A DNA stretch of 64,000 nt. Source: Acetobacteraceae bacterium (lineage in GTDB: Bacteria > Pseudomonadota > Alphaproteobacteria > Acetobacterales > Acetobacteraceae). The stretch covers positions 1 to 64,000 of the forward strand of contig JAMXLO010000032.1 of NCBI GenBank assembly GCA_024280945.1. The letters run 5' to 3'. Below the pieces are notes generated by a model. It was given only the letters and a program-made list of their open reading frames with translations. It made no database searches and was not told where the DNA came from. Shown one piece after another: positions 17,764 through 27,100 of the stretch. Position numbers and translations under genes: made by a program. Every line of letters starts with the position of its first letter. The stretch's first letter is position 1.

Positions 17764-20274
17764 TCAGCGTTTCAGCACGGCCAGAGCAGCGAAGGGGTGT
17801 TGTGCGTGGACGCTTGTCGCAACGGGTTCGACACCCGCTCTCCTGCGGCGCAGCGGCAGGAGCATGGCGGGTGCGGGTGGTCCGAATTCGCCGGGTGACG
17901 CCACGCCGGCGGGCAAGACCCGGAAGCCCAGGCGCCGCAGCACGACCGGCAGCAGGTCCGCTTTCAAGGAGAAGCGCGAGGCCAACACCGCCGGCATAGC
18001 CGCCGGGCTCCTGCGCGTCGCCCAGCCCAATTCGGCTGCGACCCGTTCAGCGACATCCAGCCGCAACAGCACCGGGCCGGCTTCCAGCCAGCCCATCGTC
18101 TCGCCGAAGCCCGACGGCCAATGCGGCTGTCGCGGCAGCGAGACTAGGCCAGGCGCCGGCAACTCTGGCGCCGTGACACCGTGATGCACGCCCCACAAGC
18201 GCGCCCGCATGGCAGCCGGTCGCGGCTTGAGCAGTGCCGGCACGAAGAGACCGAAGCGACCGGCCTTGACGCCGATAGCTTTTAGCGACGCCCGCCCTTT
18301 CGGGCCGATTTGGTCGCCTTCTTCACTCACGATGAGGCCGAGTGCCTCGGTCAGTCGGTGCAGCAGACCGCGAAACTCCGGCGGCGACCTGGCGCGGTCG
18401 GCCGCGGACAGCAGCGGGCCCAGCTCTCTCCGCACACTGTCGTCAACGAACCGCTGCAGCCGGTCGCGCAGCCGCTCGCGTTGCGCTCCGTCAAGGAATT
18501 CGCTCTCCAAGATCTGGACGCGCGGGCGAAGCACGCTGCTGCCGCGTCGCAGGCGCGCAATTGGCACGCTGTCCCAGACCAGCGTGTGGTCCGGGCCGAA
18601 TGCGAAGCCAGAGTCTGGCGCCTGCTCCGCCAAGGCCACCCGGCGCGGAATCTCGTCACGGAGCGCGCGGCGGGCTGCGCGCAACACAAGGCGGCGCTCC
18701 TCGCCTTCGGCTGCTGGATCGGGAAAAAATCGGAAGCCACCGACCCTGCCAACGGGATGGCCTTCGACGATGACTTCGCCACGCCGCGTGACCGCCGACA
18801 GCAGTTCCTGCGCGCCCCCCCCATCGAGCCGGCGCATCAGATGCGCCGCGCGCCGATCGACGAAGCGGCTGGTCAGCCGCTCGTGCAGCGCGTCCGACAA
18901 CAGGTCCTCGACCTCTCGCGCGCGGCTCTGCCAATGGATGCTGTCATGCACCCAGTCCGGACGCGCGGCGATGTACGACCAGACCCGGATCCCTGCCAGT
19001 CGCTGCATCAGCGTATCGATGTCGCCGTCGGCGCGGGCGAGGGCGCTGATCTGACCGGCGAGCCAGTCGGTCGGCAAATGTTGGTCCCGAGCAATATGGC
19101 CGAACACGCGGGCGCAGAGTCTGGTATGCGTATCGTCCGCCAGCTTGCGGAAATCCGGGATCTGGCACGCCTCCCACAAGCGACCGACCATCCGCCGCCC
19201 TTGTGCCAGCCGACGAATCTCCGGTTCGCGTGTCAAGGCTGCCAGTGTTTCGAGGTCGGCGGCGTCGTTGCCCTTGACCAACCCAGGCCCCGGCGGTGCT
19301 GCCATGAGCGTGGCCAGCAGGGCATCGACATGGCTTAGATCCAGGTCGCTGTTGCGCCAGCAGAGCTGATCCAATGGCTCGAAACTGTGCGCCTCGACCG
19401 CCGCGGCCACGTCCTCAGCGAGCGGCGGGCACTGTGCGGTGGTGCCGAATGTACCGTCGCGCATGCCACGCCCGGCCCGGCCCGCGATCTGCGCCACCTC
19501 GGCCGGGGTCAGCCGGCGTGGGCGGTGGCCATCGAACTTGCCCAGGCTGGCGAACGCGACATGGTTGACGTCCATGTTCAGGCCCATGCCGATCGCGTCG
19601 GTGGCGACGAGGAAATCGACCTCCTTGTCCTGGTAGAGCGCCACCTGGGCGTTGCGCGTTCGCGGCGACAACCGTCCCATGACCACCGCGCAGCCGCCGC
19701 GCCGACGCCGGATCAGCTCGGCGATCGCGTACACTTCCGAGGCGCTGAAAGCGACCACGGCGGAACGGGGCGGCAGCCGCACCAACTTGGTTGGCCCGGC
19801 ATGGGTCAGCTGGGACAGGCGGGGCCGCGTCTCGACGCTCGCCTGGGGAACCAGCCGCTGCAAAAGCGGGCGGATCGTCTCGGCGCCGAGCAACATCGTC
19901 TCGACCAGCCCGCGCGCGTGCAGGAGCCGGTCGGTGAACACATGGCCACGATCCGGGTCAGCGCAGAGCTGGATTTCGTCCACTGCCAGGAACTCGGCGT
20001 CGCGGTCCAGCGGCATGGCCTCCACCGTGCAGGAGAACCACCGGGCATCAGGCGGGACGATCTTCTCTTCGCCGGTGATCAGGGCGACGTGGCGCGCACC
20101 CTTGAGGGCCACCATCCGATCGTAGTTCTCGCGGGCGAGCAAACGGAGGGGAAATCCGATAATCCCCGACGCGTGCGCCAGCATGCGTTCGATGGCGAGG
20201 TGGGTCTTGCCGGTATTCGTCGGACCGAGGACAGCTTTGACGCGCGGCGCGAAACCGGAACCGAGACCGGGCAT
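17764..20274 (-). CDS. SUV3-like ATP-dependent RNA helicase (Mgps561 type)
   Basis: Superfamily 2 helicase of 836 residues from MPGLGSGFAPRVKAV. Walker A GPTNTGKTH (17-25) and DEIQ (Walker B, about 93-96) are the SUV3 signatures. The second RecA domain has 'VATDAIGMGLNMDVNHVAF' and 'QIAGRAGRG'. The C-terminal 450 residues are the long alphaproteobacterial extension of unknown structure. The frame extends another 226 codons upstream through the pit gene, but that part is arginine/histidine-rich shadow sequence, so it is rejected. The product probably acts in RNA turnover; the co-oriented S4 gene 10 nt downstream supports an RNA role. Confidence 0.9.
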   Translation of the reverse strand: MPGLGSGFAPRVKAVLGPTNTGKTHLAIERMLAHASGIIGFPLRLLARENYDRMVALKGARHVALITGEEKIVPPDARWFSCTVEAMPLDRDAEFLAVDEIQLCADPDRGHVFTDRLLHARGLVETMLLGAETIRPLLQRLVPQASVETRPRLSQLTHAGPTKLVRLPPRSAVVAFSASEVYAIAELIRRRRGGCAVVMGRLSPRTRNAQVALYQDKEVDFLVATDAIGMGLNMDVNHVAFASLGKFDGHRPRRLTPAEVAQIAGRAGRGMRDGTFGTTAQCPPLAEDVAAAVEAHSFEPLDQLCWRNSDLDLSHVDALLATLMAAPPGPGLVKGNDAADLETLAALTREPEIRRLAQGRRMVGRLWEACQIPDFRKLADDTHTRLCARVFGHIARDQHLPTDWLAGQISALARADGDIDTLMQRLAGIRVWSYIAARPDWVHDSIHWQSRAREVEDLLSDALHERLTSRFVDRRAAHLMRRLDGGGAQELLSAVTRRGEVIVEGHPVGRVGGFRFFPDPAAEGEERRLVLRAARRALRDEIPRRVALAEQAPDSGFAFGPDHTLVWDSVPIARLRRGSSVLRPRVQILESEFLDGAQRERLRDRLQRFVDDSVRRELGPLLSAADRARSPPEFRGLLHRLTEALGLIVSEEGDQIGPKGRASLKAIGVKAGRFGLFVPALLKPRPAAMRARLWGVHHGVTAPELPAPGLVSLPRQPHWPSGFGETMGWLEAGPVLLRLDVAERVAAELGWATRRSPAAMPAVLASRFSLKADLLPVVLRRLGFRVLPAGVASPGEFGPPAPAMLLPLRRRRAGVEPVATSVHAQHPFAALAVLKR

Positions 20275-20339
20275 GCCTAGATGGTTGGATGTTGCGGCGC
20301 AGAATGCAAGCGGCACGAACAACCAGCGCAGCCGGCCGT

Positions 20340-21344
20340 CTACAGCATGCGCGCCACCCAATAGCAAACTGCCGCCATCAGTGCCGAAGCCGGGAGCGTG
20401 ATGACCCAGGCGATCAGAATGTGGCGGGTGATCCCCCAGCGGACGGCTGAGAGTCGGCGTGCTGCGCCGACGCCGACCACCGACCCGGTGACCGTATGGG
20501 TCGTGGACACCGGGATGCCGAGATAAGTCGCTGCGAACAACGCGACCGCTCCGCCTGATTCGGCGCAGGCCCCCTGAACAGGCGTCAGCCGCGTCACGCG
20601 GGAGCCGACAGTGCGCACGATCCGCCAGCCGCCGCTGAACGTGCCGAGTGCCATGGCCGCCTGGCAGCTCAGCACCACCCAGAGCGGCACGTGAAAAGCG
20701 CCGGTCAGATACCCCTGCGAATACAGCAGAACCGTGATGATCCCCATGCTCTTCTGGGCGTCGTTCCCGCCATGTGCCAGGCTCAGGAGCGAGGAGGAGA
20801 CGAACTGAAGCACGCGAAAGCGCCGATCGACGGCAAACGGCGTAGACCGCACGAAGATCCACGTCACTACGACGGTCAGCGTCAGCGCCAACAGCATGCC
20901 GATCATCGGTGACAACACGATCGCAGCGCCTATCGTGCCGAGACCGTACCATATCACCGCGTCGGGTCCGGCCTTGGCGACGGCGGCGCCGACCAGGCCA
21001 CCGACCAGCGCATGGCTGCTGCTCGAAGGTATGCCGAGCCGCCAGGTCAGCACATTCCAGACGATGGCGCCGGCGAGTGCGCCGAACACCACCATCGGGT
21101 CCACGAGGTGCGGCTCGACCACGCCGTTGCTGATCGTGGCCGCAACATGCACGCCGAACACCAGAAAGGCGATGAAATTGAAGAACGAAGCCCAGGCCAC
21201 GGCGGTGAACGGCCGGAGCACGCGCGTGGCGACGACCGTCGCGATCGAGTTCGCACTGTCATGCAGCCCATTCAGGAAATCGAACAGCAGCGCCACCGCG
21301 ATCAACGCGATCGTGGTCAAGCTGCCGAATTGGAGGCCGGACAC
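20340..21344 (-). CDS. pit: Low-affinity inorganic phosphate transporter, PiT family
   Basis: Membrane transporter of 334 residues with about ten hydrophobic segments. The duplicated PiT signatures are present: 'FDFLNGLHDSANSIATVVAT' in the first half and 'SSLLSLAHGGNDAQKSMGII' in the second, plus 'GIPSSSSHALVGGLVG' and 'GIPVSTTHTVTGSVVG'. It moves metal-phosphate with protons. It starts 11 nt after the DUF47 gene, the normal partner of Pit transporters. Specificity for phosphate over sulfate is inferred from that pairing. Confidence 0.92.
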   Translation of the reverse strand: MSGLQFGSLTTIALIAVALLFDFLNGLHDSANSIATVVATRVLRPFTAVAWASFFNFIAFLVFGVHVAATISNGVVEPHLVDPMVVFGALAGAIVWNVLTWRLGIPSSSSHALVGGLVGAAVAKAGPDAVIWYGLGTIGAAIVLSPMIGMLLALTLTVVVTWIFVRSTPFAVDRRFRVLQFVSSSLLSLAHGGNDAQKSMGIITVLLYSQGYLTGAFHVPLWVVLSCQAAMALGTFSGGWRIVRTVGSRVTRLTPVQGACAESGGAVALFAATYLGIPVSTTHTVTGSVVGVGAARRLSAVRWGITRHILIAWVITLPASALMAAVCYWVARML

Positions 21345-21355
21345 GCCTCGTCCCG

Positions 21356-21997
21356 TCAGACCTGTTCGACGACGATGCCGTCGATCACGTCCACCACGTC
21401 CTCGCAGCGATCCACAACTGCCTCGATCAGGTCGTAAACCTTTTCTACCGTCAGCTTTGCGCCCGGCGAAACGTCGGCGGCAAAGAGCTTGCGCAACCCC
21501 TGGTCCAGCAGATCGTCCGCCTCACCCTCGATGCGACGCACCGTCATCGACATCCGGTTCAGCCGTGCGACGCTGCGGTCGATCGTCGACAGATGCGGCA
21601 TGCTGTCGCGCAGCTCGATCGTGGCGCGCACGATGCAATCTGCCATGCCACGCATCTCGTCGGTGTAGTCCACACGATAGCGACAGACACGCCGACTGGT
21701 GTCCTTCATGAGGTCGATCGTGTCATCCAGCGCGTTGATCAGCGCGAGGATCTGCGAGCGATCGAATGGCGTCACGAAGGTGCGGTGAATCGCCAGGATC
21801 GTCTGGCGTGTCACCTGGTCTGCCTCCTCCTCCAGCCGCGCGATCTCCTCGGCCAACGCCTCGGCCGGCTGCCCGCCGATCAGCGCGCGAAACGCCTCCG
21901 CGGCGGGCACTGCCAAGCGCGCATGCTCGCAGAACCGTTCGATGAAGCCCTCCTCGCGTGGCAGGAGCGATCGAAATGCGCCGAACAGGCTGACCAT
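21356..21997 (-). CDS. DUF47/PhoU-like Pit accessory protein
   Basis: An all-helical 213-residue protein of the TIGR00153/DUF47 family (PhoU-like), containing '[20 protein letters not shown]', '[20 protein letters not shown]' and a C-terminal '[20 protein letters not shown]'. The acidic E-x3-D motifs are the metal-cluster residues of PhoU proteins. It heads the pit operon and probably regulates or stabilises the transporter. The start is 151 nt from the divergent htpG start. Confidence 0.9.
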   Translation of the reverse strand: MVSLFGAFRSLLPREEGFIERFCEHARLAVPAAEAFRALIGGQPAEALAEEIARLEEEADQVTRQTILAIHRTFVTPFDRSQILALINALDDTIDLMKDTSRRVCRYRVDYTDEMRGMADCIVRATIELRDSMPHLSTIDRSVARLNRMSMTVRRIEGEADDLLDQGLRKLFAADVSPGAKLTVEKVYDLIEAVVDRCEDVVDVIDGIVVEQV

Positions 21998-22093
21998 CGG
22001 TGCTGCAAGCCTCCATTCGCCGGCAGATCATTTGGGGCGCCGGCGGGCATGTGACGTTCAGGATGCCGTGGTTGGCTACCCGCTGCGGCCCCG

Positions 22094-22123
22094 CATTGAA
22101 ACCCATTGTGTTTCGCCGCATAT
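22094..22123 (+). promoter_or_regulatory. Sigma32 (RpoH)-like heat-shock promoter for htpG
   Basis: CATTGAAA, 14-nt spacer, CCGCATAT compares well with the RpoH consensus CTTGAAA-N13/14-CCCCATnT. The predicted start would be near 22130, giving a leader of about 20 nt that contains the AAAAGGAGG ribosome site directly before the htpG start. Position, spacing and gene function agree. Confidence 0.68.
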
Positions 22124-22148
22124 CGCCGACCGAAAAGGAGGTGCGGCC

Positions 22149-23963
22149 ATGAACGATGTGGTGGCGGAAAAGCACGATTTCGGGGCCGAGGTCGGGCGGC
22201 TGCTCGACCTGGTGGTGCATTCCCTCTATTCCGAGCGCGAAATCTTCCTGCGCGAGCTCGTGGCGAATGCAGCCGATGCGATGGACCGGCGGCGGTTCGA
22301 ATCGCTCACCGACCCCGGGCTCGCGCCCCCACCGGAGGCCAAGATCCGCATCGTGCCTGACAAGGCGGCTCGCACCCTGCATATCGCGGATGACGGCATC
22401 GGCATGACGCGGCAGGAGCTGATCGACAATCTGGGAACCATCGCGCGCTCCGGCACGCGGGCATTCGGTGCGGCACTGGCTTCGGCCAAGCCTGAGGAAC
22501 GACCCAGCCTGATCGGCCAGTTCGGCGTCGGATTCTATTCCGCCTTCATGGTTGCCGACCGGGTCGAGGTAACCTCACGCAAGGCAGGCTCGGAGGAGAC
22601 GTTCACCTGGGCCTCGGATGGAGCAGGCCAGTTCACCATCGCGCCTGCGACGCGCGAGACAGCGGGCACCGATGTCCTGCTGCATATAAAGTCGGATGCC
22701 GATGAGTACCTAGATCCGATCCGGCTCGAGGCGGTCGTGCGCAAATGGGCCGACCACATCACGCTGCCGATCACGATCGCACGCGACGGCAAGGACCTGC
22801 CGGCAAACGAGGGCACTGCGCTATGGCGAAAGCCGCGCGCCGATGTCAGCGAGCAGTCCTATAACGAGTTCTATCGCCATCTCGGCCATCTGTTCGATAC
22901 GCCGTGGGCCACGCTGCACTGGCGCGCCGAGGGCATGCTGGAATTCTTCGCACTGCTGTTCATTCCCGGGATGAAGCCGTTCGAGCCTTTCGACGGAGAT
23001 CGGGAATCGCACGTCAAGCTGCATGTCCGACGCATGTTCATCACCGACAAGGCGGAATTGCTGCCAACCTGGCTGCGGTACGTGCAGGGTGTGGTGGACA
23101 CCGAAGACCTGCCGCTCAACGTGTCACGCGAGATGCTGCAGACTACCCCGGTACTGGCGCGCATACGCAAGGCGCTGATCGGACGCATGCTGTCCGAACT
23201 CAAGAACCGCACCAAGGAGACAGAGGACTACGGCAAGTTCTGGGACAATTTCGGCGCGGTGATGAAGGAGGGTGTCTGGGACGACGCTGAGCATCGCGCG
23301 GAGCTTGCGCCGCTGCTGCGGTTCAGGTCCTCGACGCAGGACGCGTGGACGTCGCTCCCCGACTATCTGTCGCGCATGCAGGTCGGGCAGGACACGATCT
23401 GGTACCTGGCGGGCGATAACCTGGACGCTCTCAAGGCATCGCCACAACTGGAGGGCTTCCGTGCCAAGAACATCGAAGTGCTGCTGTTGACAGATCCGAT
23501 CGATGCGTTCTGGCCGGAGCGGCTCGATAGTTTCGAAGGAAAGCACTTCAAGAGTGTCACGCAGGCCGAACCGGAGAAGGACACCGACCAGCCCGACATT
23601 TCACCGCTGCTTGCGGCGCTGAAAAAGGCGCTCGGGGATGACGTCTCAGACGTGCGTGCAACCGGTCGATTGACCGACAGCGCGGTGATACTGGCGGCCG
23701 GGGACAAGGGACCGGACCTGCAGATGCAACGACTGCTGCGGCGTGCCGGGCGTACGATGCTGCCGGCCGCGCCGGTGCTGGAGGTCAATCCGAAGCATAA
23801 GGTGATCGAGGCACTTGCTGGTAAATTATCGGAAGAGCAGTTGATCGCCGATGCGGCAGGTACTTTGCTTGATCTGGCGCGTGTGCAGGAAGGCGATCTG
23901 CCGCGTGACCCCGCTGGATTTGCCCGTCGGATCACGTCCATGCTTGGGTCGTCCTTGACCTAG
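22149..23963 (+). CDS. htpG: Chaperone HtpG (Hsp90)
   Basis: Cytosolic ATP-dependent chaperone, 604 residues from [27 protein letters not shown]-site motifs: '[13 protein letters not shown]', '[20 protein letters not shown]', '[13 protein letters not shown]'. The middle-domain Arg and the C-terminal dimerisation region are normal. A longer frame back to 21942 is rejected because it crosses the promoter and lacks a ribosome site, whereas AAAAGGAGG precedes the chosen ATG. Regulation by RpoH is suggested by the upstream promoter. Confidence 0.96.
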   Translation: MNDVVAEKHDFGAEVGRLLDLVVHSLYSEREIFLRELVANAADAMDRRRFESLTDPGLAPPPEAKIRIVPDKAARTLHIADDGIGMTRQELIDNLGTIARSGTRAFGAALASAKPEERPSLIGQFGVGFYSAFMVADRVEVTSRKAGSEETFTWASDGAGQFTIAPATRETAGTDVLLHIKSDADEYLDPIRLEAVVRKWADHITLPITIARDGKDLPANEGTALWRKPRADVSEQSYNEFYRHLGHLFDTPWATLHWRAEGMLEFFALLFIPGMKPFEPFDGDRESHVKLHVRRMFITDKAELLPTWLRYVQGVVDTEDLPLNVSREMLQTTPVLARIRKALIGRMLSELKNRTKETEDYGKFWDNFGAVMKEGVWDDAEHRAELAPLLRFRSSTQDAWTSLPDYLSRMQVGQDTIWYLAGDNLDALKASPQLEGFRAKNIEVLLLTDPIDAFWPERLDSFEGKHFKSVTQAEPEKDTDQPDISPLLAALKKALGDDVSDVRATGRLTDSAVILAAGDKGPDLQMQRLLRRAGRTMLPAAPVLEVNPKHKVIEALAGKLSEEQLIADAAGTLLDLARVQEGDLPRDPAGFARRITSMLGSSLT

Positions 23964-24053
23964 CCTGCCTCGGGTTCCAATCCAGCAGTGGCTCTTTCCG
24001 GACCTCGCCGGGGAGTGCCAGGCGCATTGCAATATCACCCTGGGGGACTCCCG

Positions 24054-25451
24054 ATGCTGGAGCAGACGCTCGACTGTCTGACTGAAGCAGCCGATGGTGC
24101 TCGGCCATTGTATGCCGTGCGGCCGCCTGAACTTGCTGCATTCCTGGACCGGTTACCCGGCGCACAGTCGAGCTTTCTCAGACACCTCAATTTCACTGCC
24201 GCTCCTCAGGAGCTGGTATTTCTGCCCGGCAGCGATGGTCTCGCCGGTGCCGTGCTGGGGCTCGGCAATGACACTTCGCCGACCGCTTTCGGCGATCTCG
24301 CGGTTCGTCTGCCAGAGGCCACTACGTGGCAGCTGCAGGCTGGCGAATATGATGTAGCTGCGGCCACGCTCGGTTTCTGTCTTGGTGCGTATCGCTATCA
24401 CGAATTCAAGTCGCCAAAGCGGCGCGCGGCTCGCCTCGTTGCTCCGGACGGACAGCAGCGCAGCCTGGCTGCCGCGTCGGCAACCTGGATGGTGCGTGAT
24501 CTTGTGAACACGCCGGCGAATCTGCTCGGTCCGCACGAGCTCGCCGAGTTTACCGCGTCGCTTGGCCGTCGATACGGGGCAGAGACTGAAATCTTCTCGG
24601 GCGAAAATTTGCGGGTGGCCTATCCAACAGTCGATATTGTGGGGCGCGGATCCGCGCGGCCGCCGCACGTCGCCGTCTTTCGCTGGTCGGGTAGTCGCGC
24701 TCATGCCAATGCGCCGCTGATCTCGCTGTGCGGGAAGGGAGTCTGCTTCGACACCGGCGGGTACGATATCAAACCTTCCAGCGGCATGCTGCGAATGAAG
24801 AAGGACATGGGCGGCGCGGCGACCGTCCTTGGCCTGGCTCGCATGATCATCGAGGCAGACTTGCCGGTGCGGCTGGTCGTGCGAACCGGCTGTGTCGAAA
24901 ACTCGGTCTCCGGGACGGCGATGCGTCCGCTGGACGTGGTTCGGACGCGTAAAGGCGTCACTGTGGAAGTCGGCAACACCGACGCAGAAGGTCGTTTGGT
25001 GTTATGCGACCTGCTGGCCGAGGCCGGCGACGAACAGCCGGCATTGCTGATCGATTGTGCAACTCTAACGGGTGCGGCGCGCGTCGCGCTCGGACCGGAC
25101 CTGCCAGCGCTGTTCAGCAACGACGACTCCTGGTCTGCAACCATTTTGCGAAGTGGTCAGCAACAACACGACCCAATGTGGCGACTGCCGCTTTGGGCAC
25201 CCTATGATCGTTGGCTCGATAGTCCCGTTGCTGATTTCAACAATGTATCGGCAAAGCCATATGCCGGATCCATAATCGCCGCGTTGTTTTTGCAGCGATT
25301 TGTTCCAAACGACATTCCCTGGGCGCATCTTGATCTGTACGCCTGGAACGATCAGAACTCCCCCGGCCATCCAGAAGGCGGCGAAGCGTACGGCATGCGC
25401 GCGCTGTTCGCCGCTGTGGCCGAGCACGCCGAAAAAGCTCAAGTTCAATAG
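24054..25451 (+). CDS. M17 leucyl aminopeptidase family protein
   Basis: Metallo-aminopeptidase of 465 residues, starting MLEQTLDCLTEAADG behind GGGGGA. The bimetal centre is recognisable: 'GKGVCFDTGGYDIKPSSGML' (Lys and Asp ligands) and 'NTDAEGRLVLCDLLAEA' near residues 308-324 (Asp and Glu ligands, catalytic Arg). The N-terminal domain is shorter than in PepA and matches the PepB-like/bacterial M17 subgroup. It follows htpG by 90 nt and may share its transcript. Confidence 0.92.
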   Translation: MLEQTLDCLTEAADGARPLYAVRPPELAAFLDRLPGAQSSFLRHLNFTAAPQELVFLPGSDGLAGAVLGLGNDTSPTAFGDLAVRLPEATTWQLQAGEYDVAAATLGFCLGAYRYHEFKSPKRRAARLVAPDGQQRSLAAASATWMVRDLVNTPANLLGPHELAEFTASLGRRYGAETEIFSGENLRVAYPTVDIVGRGSARPPHVAVFRWSGSRAHANAPLISLCGKGVCFDTGGYDIKPSSGMLRMKKDMGGAATVLGLARMIIEADLPVRLVVRTGCVENSVSGTAMRPLDVVRTRKGVTVEVGNTDAEGRLVLCDLLAEAGDEQPALLIDCATLTGAARVALGPDLPALFSNDDSWSATILRSGQQQHDPMWRLPLWAPYDRWLDSPVADFNNVSAKPYAGSIIAALFLQRFVPNDIPWAHLDLYAWNDQNSPGHPEGGEAYGMRALFAAVAEHAEKAQVQ

Positions 25452-25581
25452 ATCTGAACGGCAAGATAACTTTCTCGCGAGCGCAAGGGCTAAAAGCATC
25501 GCTTCTGCAATGGACTTGTCGTAGGGTGGATTAACTCGGGAAAATGTGTGCCCACGCGCAGGAACTTGGAAAGGAACAACG

Positions 25582-25980
25582 ATGGCTGCCAGTCCCTCCG
25601 CCGACCAGCTGATCGGCATCCTGCGCGAGACCGTGGTCACCCTCGTGCGACGCGATGGGGCCGATCTGTCAGCTCGCCAACTCGGTGTCTTCCTGACCTG
25701 TTATCTGCGTGATGGCGGCCACACAGTCCGAGGCCTCGCTGCCGATCTCAAAGTTTCAAAGCCGGCGATTACCCGTGCACTCGACAGGCTGGGCGAGCTC
25801 GATCTCGCTCGTCGGAAGGTTGATCCGCAGGACCGCCGCAGCATCCTGGTACAGCGCACGTTGAAAGGTGCGGCTTTCCTGCGCGACCTGCGCTCTATTA
25901 TGGGGGATGCGGCAGCGGCGGCGAAGAAAGTGCCTGCAGCCACTACTGAGGCGCCAACGCGTCGGACCACGTTCGCCTAG
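25582..25980 (+). CDS. MarR family transcriptional regulator
   Basis: Winged-helix regulator of 132 residues: recognition helix in 'TVRGLAADLKVSKPAITRAL', wing 'LARRKVDPQDRRSILVQRTL'. The C-terminal tail is alanine/lysine/threonine-rich and probably disordered. The start is ATGGCTGCC with GGAAAGGAAC upstream; an in-frame GTG 12 codons earlier is less likely. It overlaps the convergent wecA-like gene by 4 nt at the stop codons. Confidence 0.86.
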   Translation: MAASPSADQLIGILRETVVTLVRRDGADLSARQLGVFLTCYLRDGGHTVRGLAADLKVSKPAITRALDRLGELDLARRKVDPQDRRSILVQRTLKGAAFLRDLRSIMGDAAAAAKKVPAATTEAPTRRTTFA

Positions 25981-27032
25981 CCCCAGCGCCTTATTCCCGC
26001 CACCCGTGCCAGGTGCGCCACAAAGGCGAGCCAGGCCAGTTGCGGCACGAGCGTGAGCAAGGGAATGAATGGCTTGGCTTCCGATGGGACTGCGAGAAAC
26101 AATAGCGCGCAGGCACCACCGAACGTGGTGAACCCCCAGTGAGTCAGGGTAACTCCGGTAGCCGGAATGCCGGCGCGGTGTGCGACCTGATACAGGTGCC
26201 CACGGTGGGGCGCAGTCAGTTGCTCTCCCGCAACCACGCGGCGAATCAGGGTGAACGCGACATCGAACAACACGCCTGACAGCAGCATCGGCACGATCAG
26301 GAAAGACAGTTCGACGTTGTCGAAGCGGCTCGCGACCACGGCCAGAATCGCAAGGATGAAGCCGCAGAACTGACTGCCGACGTCGCCCATGAAGATACGT
26401 GCGTTGGGAAAATTGAACGGCAGGAAGCCAGCCAGGCCGGCAATCAGCAGCAGCGCTGCGAAATAGGCGAACCAGCCGCCATGGGCGGCGGCGATCCCGG
26501 CGAGAAAGGCGGCGGCAATCAGTGCCACGCCGCCAGCAAGACCATTCAGGCCATCGATGAAGTTCATGGCATTGGTGGCAAACAGCAGCCACAGAATGGT
26601 CGCGAGTGGCGCCAACCAGCCGATGTCGAGCGGCTGAACATAGGGCAGGTGATAATTTACGACATAAATGCCGCTGCTGACAGCGACCAGGGAAGCCAAC
26701 ACCTGTGCGGTCAGCTTGACCGCGAACTTCCAGTCGCAAAGGTCATCCAGGAAAGAAACGATGGCAATGGCCGTAGACGCTTCGATCACGCCCACGAAAT
26801 AAGGATCCGCCAGGCGGGCGAATTCCGCGAACCGATAGAGCACGGCGATGCCGATCAGGAAAGCAACGACCACACCGACGCCGCCCCCCTTCGGCGTGGC
26901 AAGCGTGTGGACTTTGCGGTGGTCGGGACGGTCCAGGACACGCACCGCGATCATGACCCGCACGAGCGTGGCCGACAGCAATGCAAGTGCGGTCGCAAAC
27001 GCCAGGTGGCGGAGCAGGGCGACAAGAGTCAT
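25977..27032 (-). CDS. Undecaprenyl-phosphate GlcNAc-1-phosphate transferase, WecA/MraY family
   Basis: Polytopic membrane enzyme (351 residues, about ten or eleven helices) that starts O-antigen or capsule synthesis by putting a sugar-1-phosphate on undecaprenyl phosphate. Family motifs: 'FLDDLCDWK' (Asp pair), 'NAMNFIDGLNGLAGG', 'RIFMGDVGSQF' and 'APHRGHLYQVAHRAG' (nucleotide-binding His). The sugar could be GlcNAc or a modified amino sugar, fitting the CapD/DegT pair 1.6 kb away. The ribosome site is within a perfect 10-bp hairpin just before the ATG, suggesting translational control. Confidence 0.92.
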   Translation of the reverse strand: MTLVALLRHLAFATALALLSATLVRVMIAVRVLDRPDHRKVHTLATPKGGGVGVVVAFLIGIAVLYRFAEFARLADPYFVGVIEASTAIAIVSFLDDLCDWKFAVKLTAQVLASLVAVSSGIYVVNYHLPYVQPLDIGWLAPLATILWLLFATNAMNFIDGLNGLAGGVALIAAAFLAGIAAAHGGWFAYFAALLLIAGLAGFLPFNFPNARIFMGDVGSQFCGFILAILAVVASRFDNVELSFLIVPMLLSGVLFDVAFTLIRRVVAGEQLTAPHRGHLYQVAHRAGIPATGVTLTHWGFTTFGGACALLFLAVPSEAKPFIPLLTLVPQLAWLAFVAHLARVAGIRRWG

Positions 27033-27033
27033 A

Positions 27034-27057
27034 CGGGCTCCTCAAGGGAGGAGCCCG
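27034..27057 (-). promoter_or_regulatory. Hairpin sequestering the ribosome binding site of the WecA-like gene
   Basis: In the minus-strand RNA, CGGGCUCCUC pairs perfectly with GAGGAGCCCG across a CCUU loop. The Shine-Dalgarno sequence GAGGAG lies entirely in the 3' arm and the AUG begins one base after the stem. No U-run follows, so this is not an intrinsic terminator of the upstream gene. As drawn it would block initiation unless opened. Confidence 0.75.
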
Positions 27058-27100
27058 ATACAGCGAACCGTGGCCGGTGGCCAGGGACGGCCCTGAGCGA

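Noticed and set aside
20275-20952. N-terminal extension of the helicase frame through the Pit transporter gene
   Set aside because: Its 226 residues are Arg/His/Gly-rich shadow sequence in antiparallel-free overlap with a clear same-strand transporter gene, while a good start lies just before the Walker A strand.
27034-27057. Intrinsic terminator of the upstream binding-protein gene
   Set aside because: No U-run follows the stem in the direction of transcription; the start codon follows instead.
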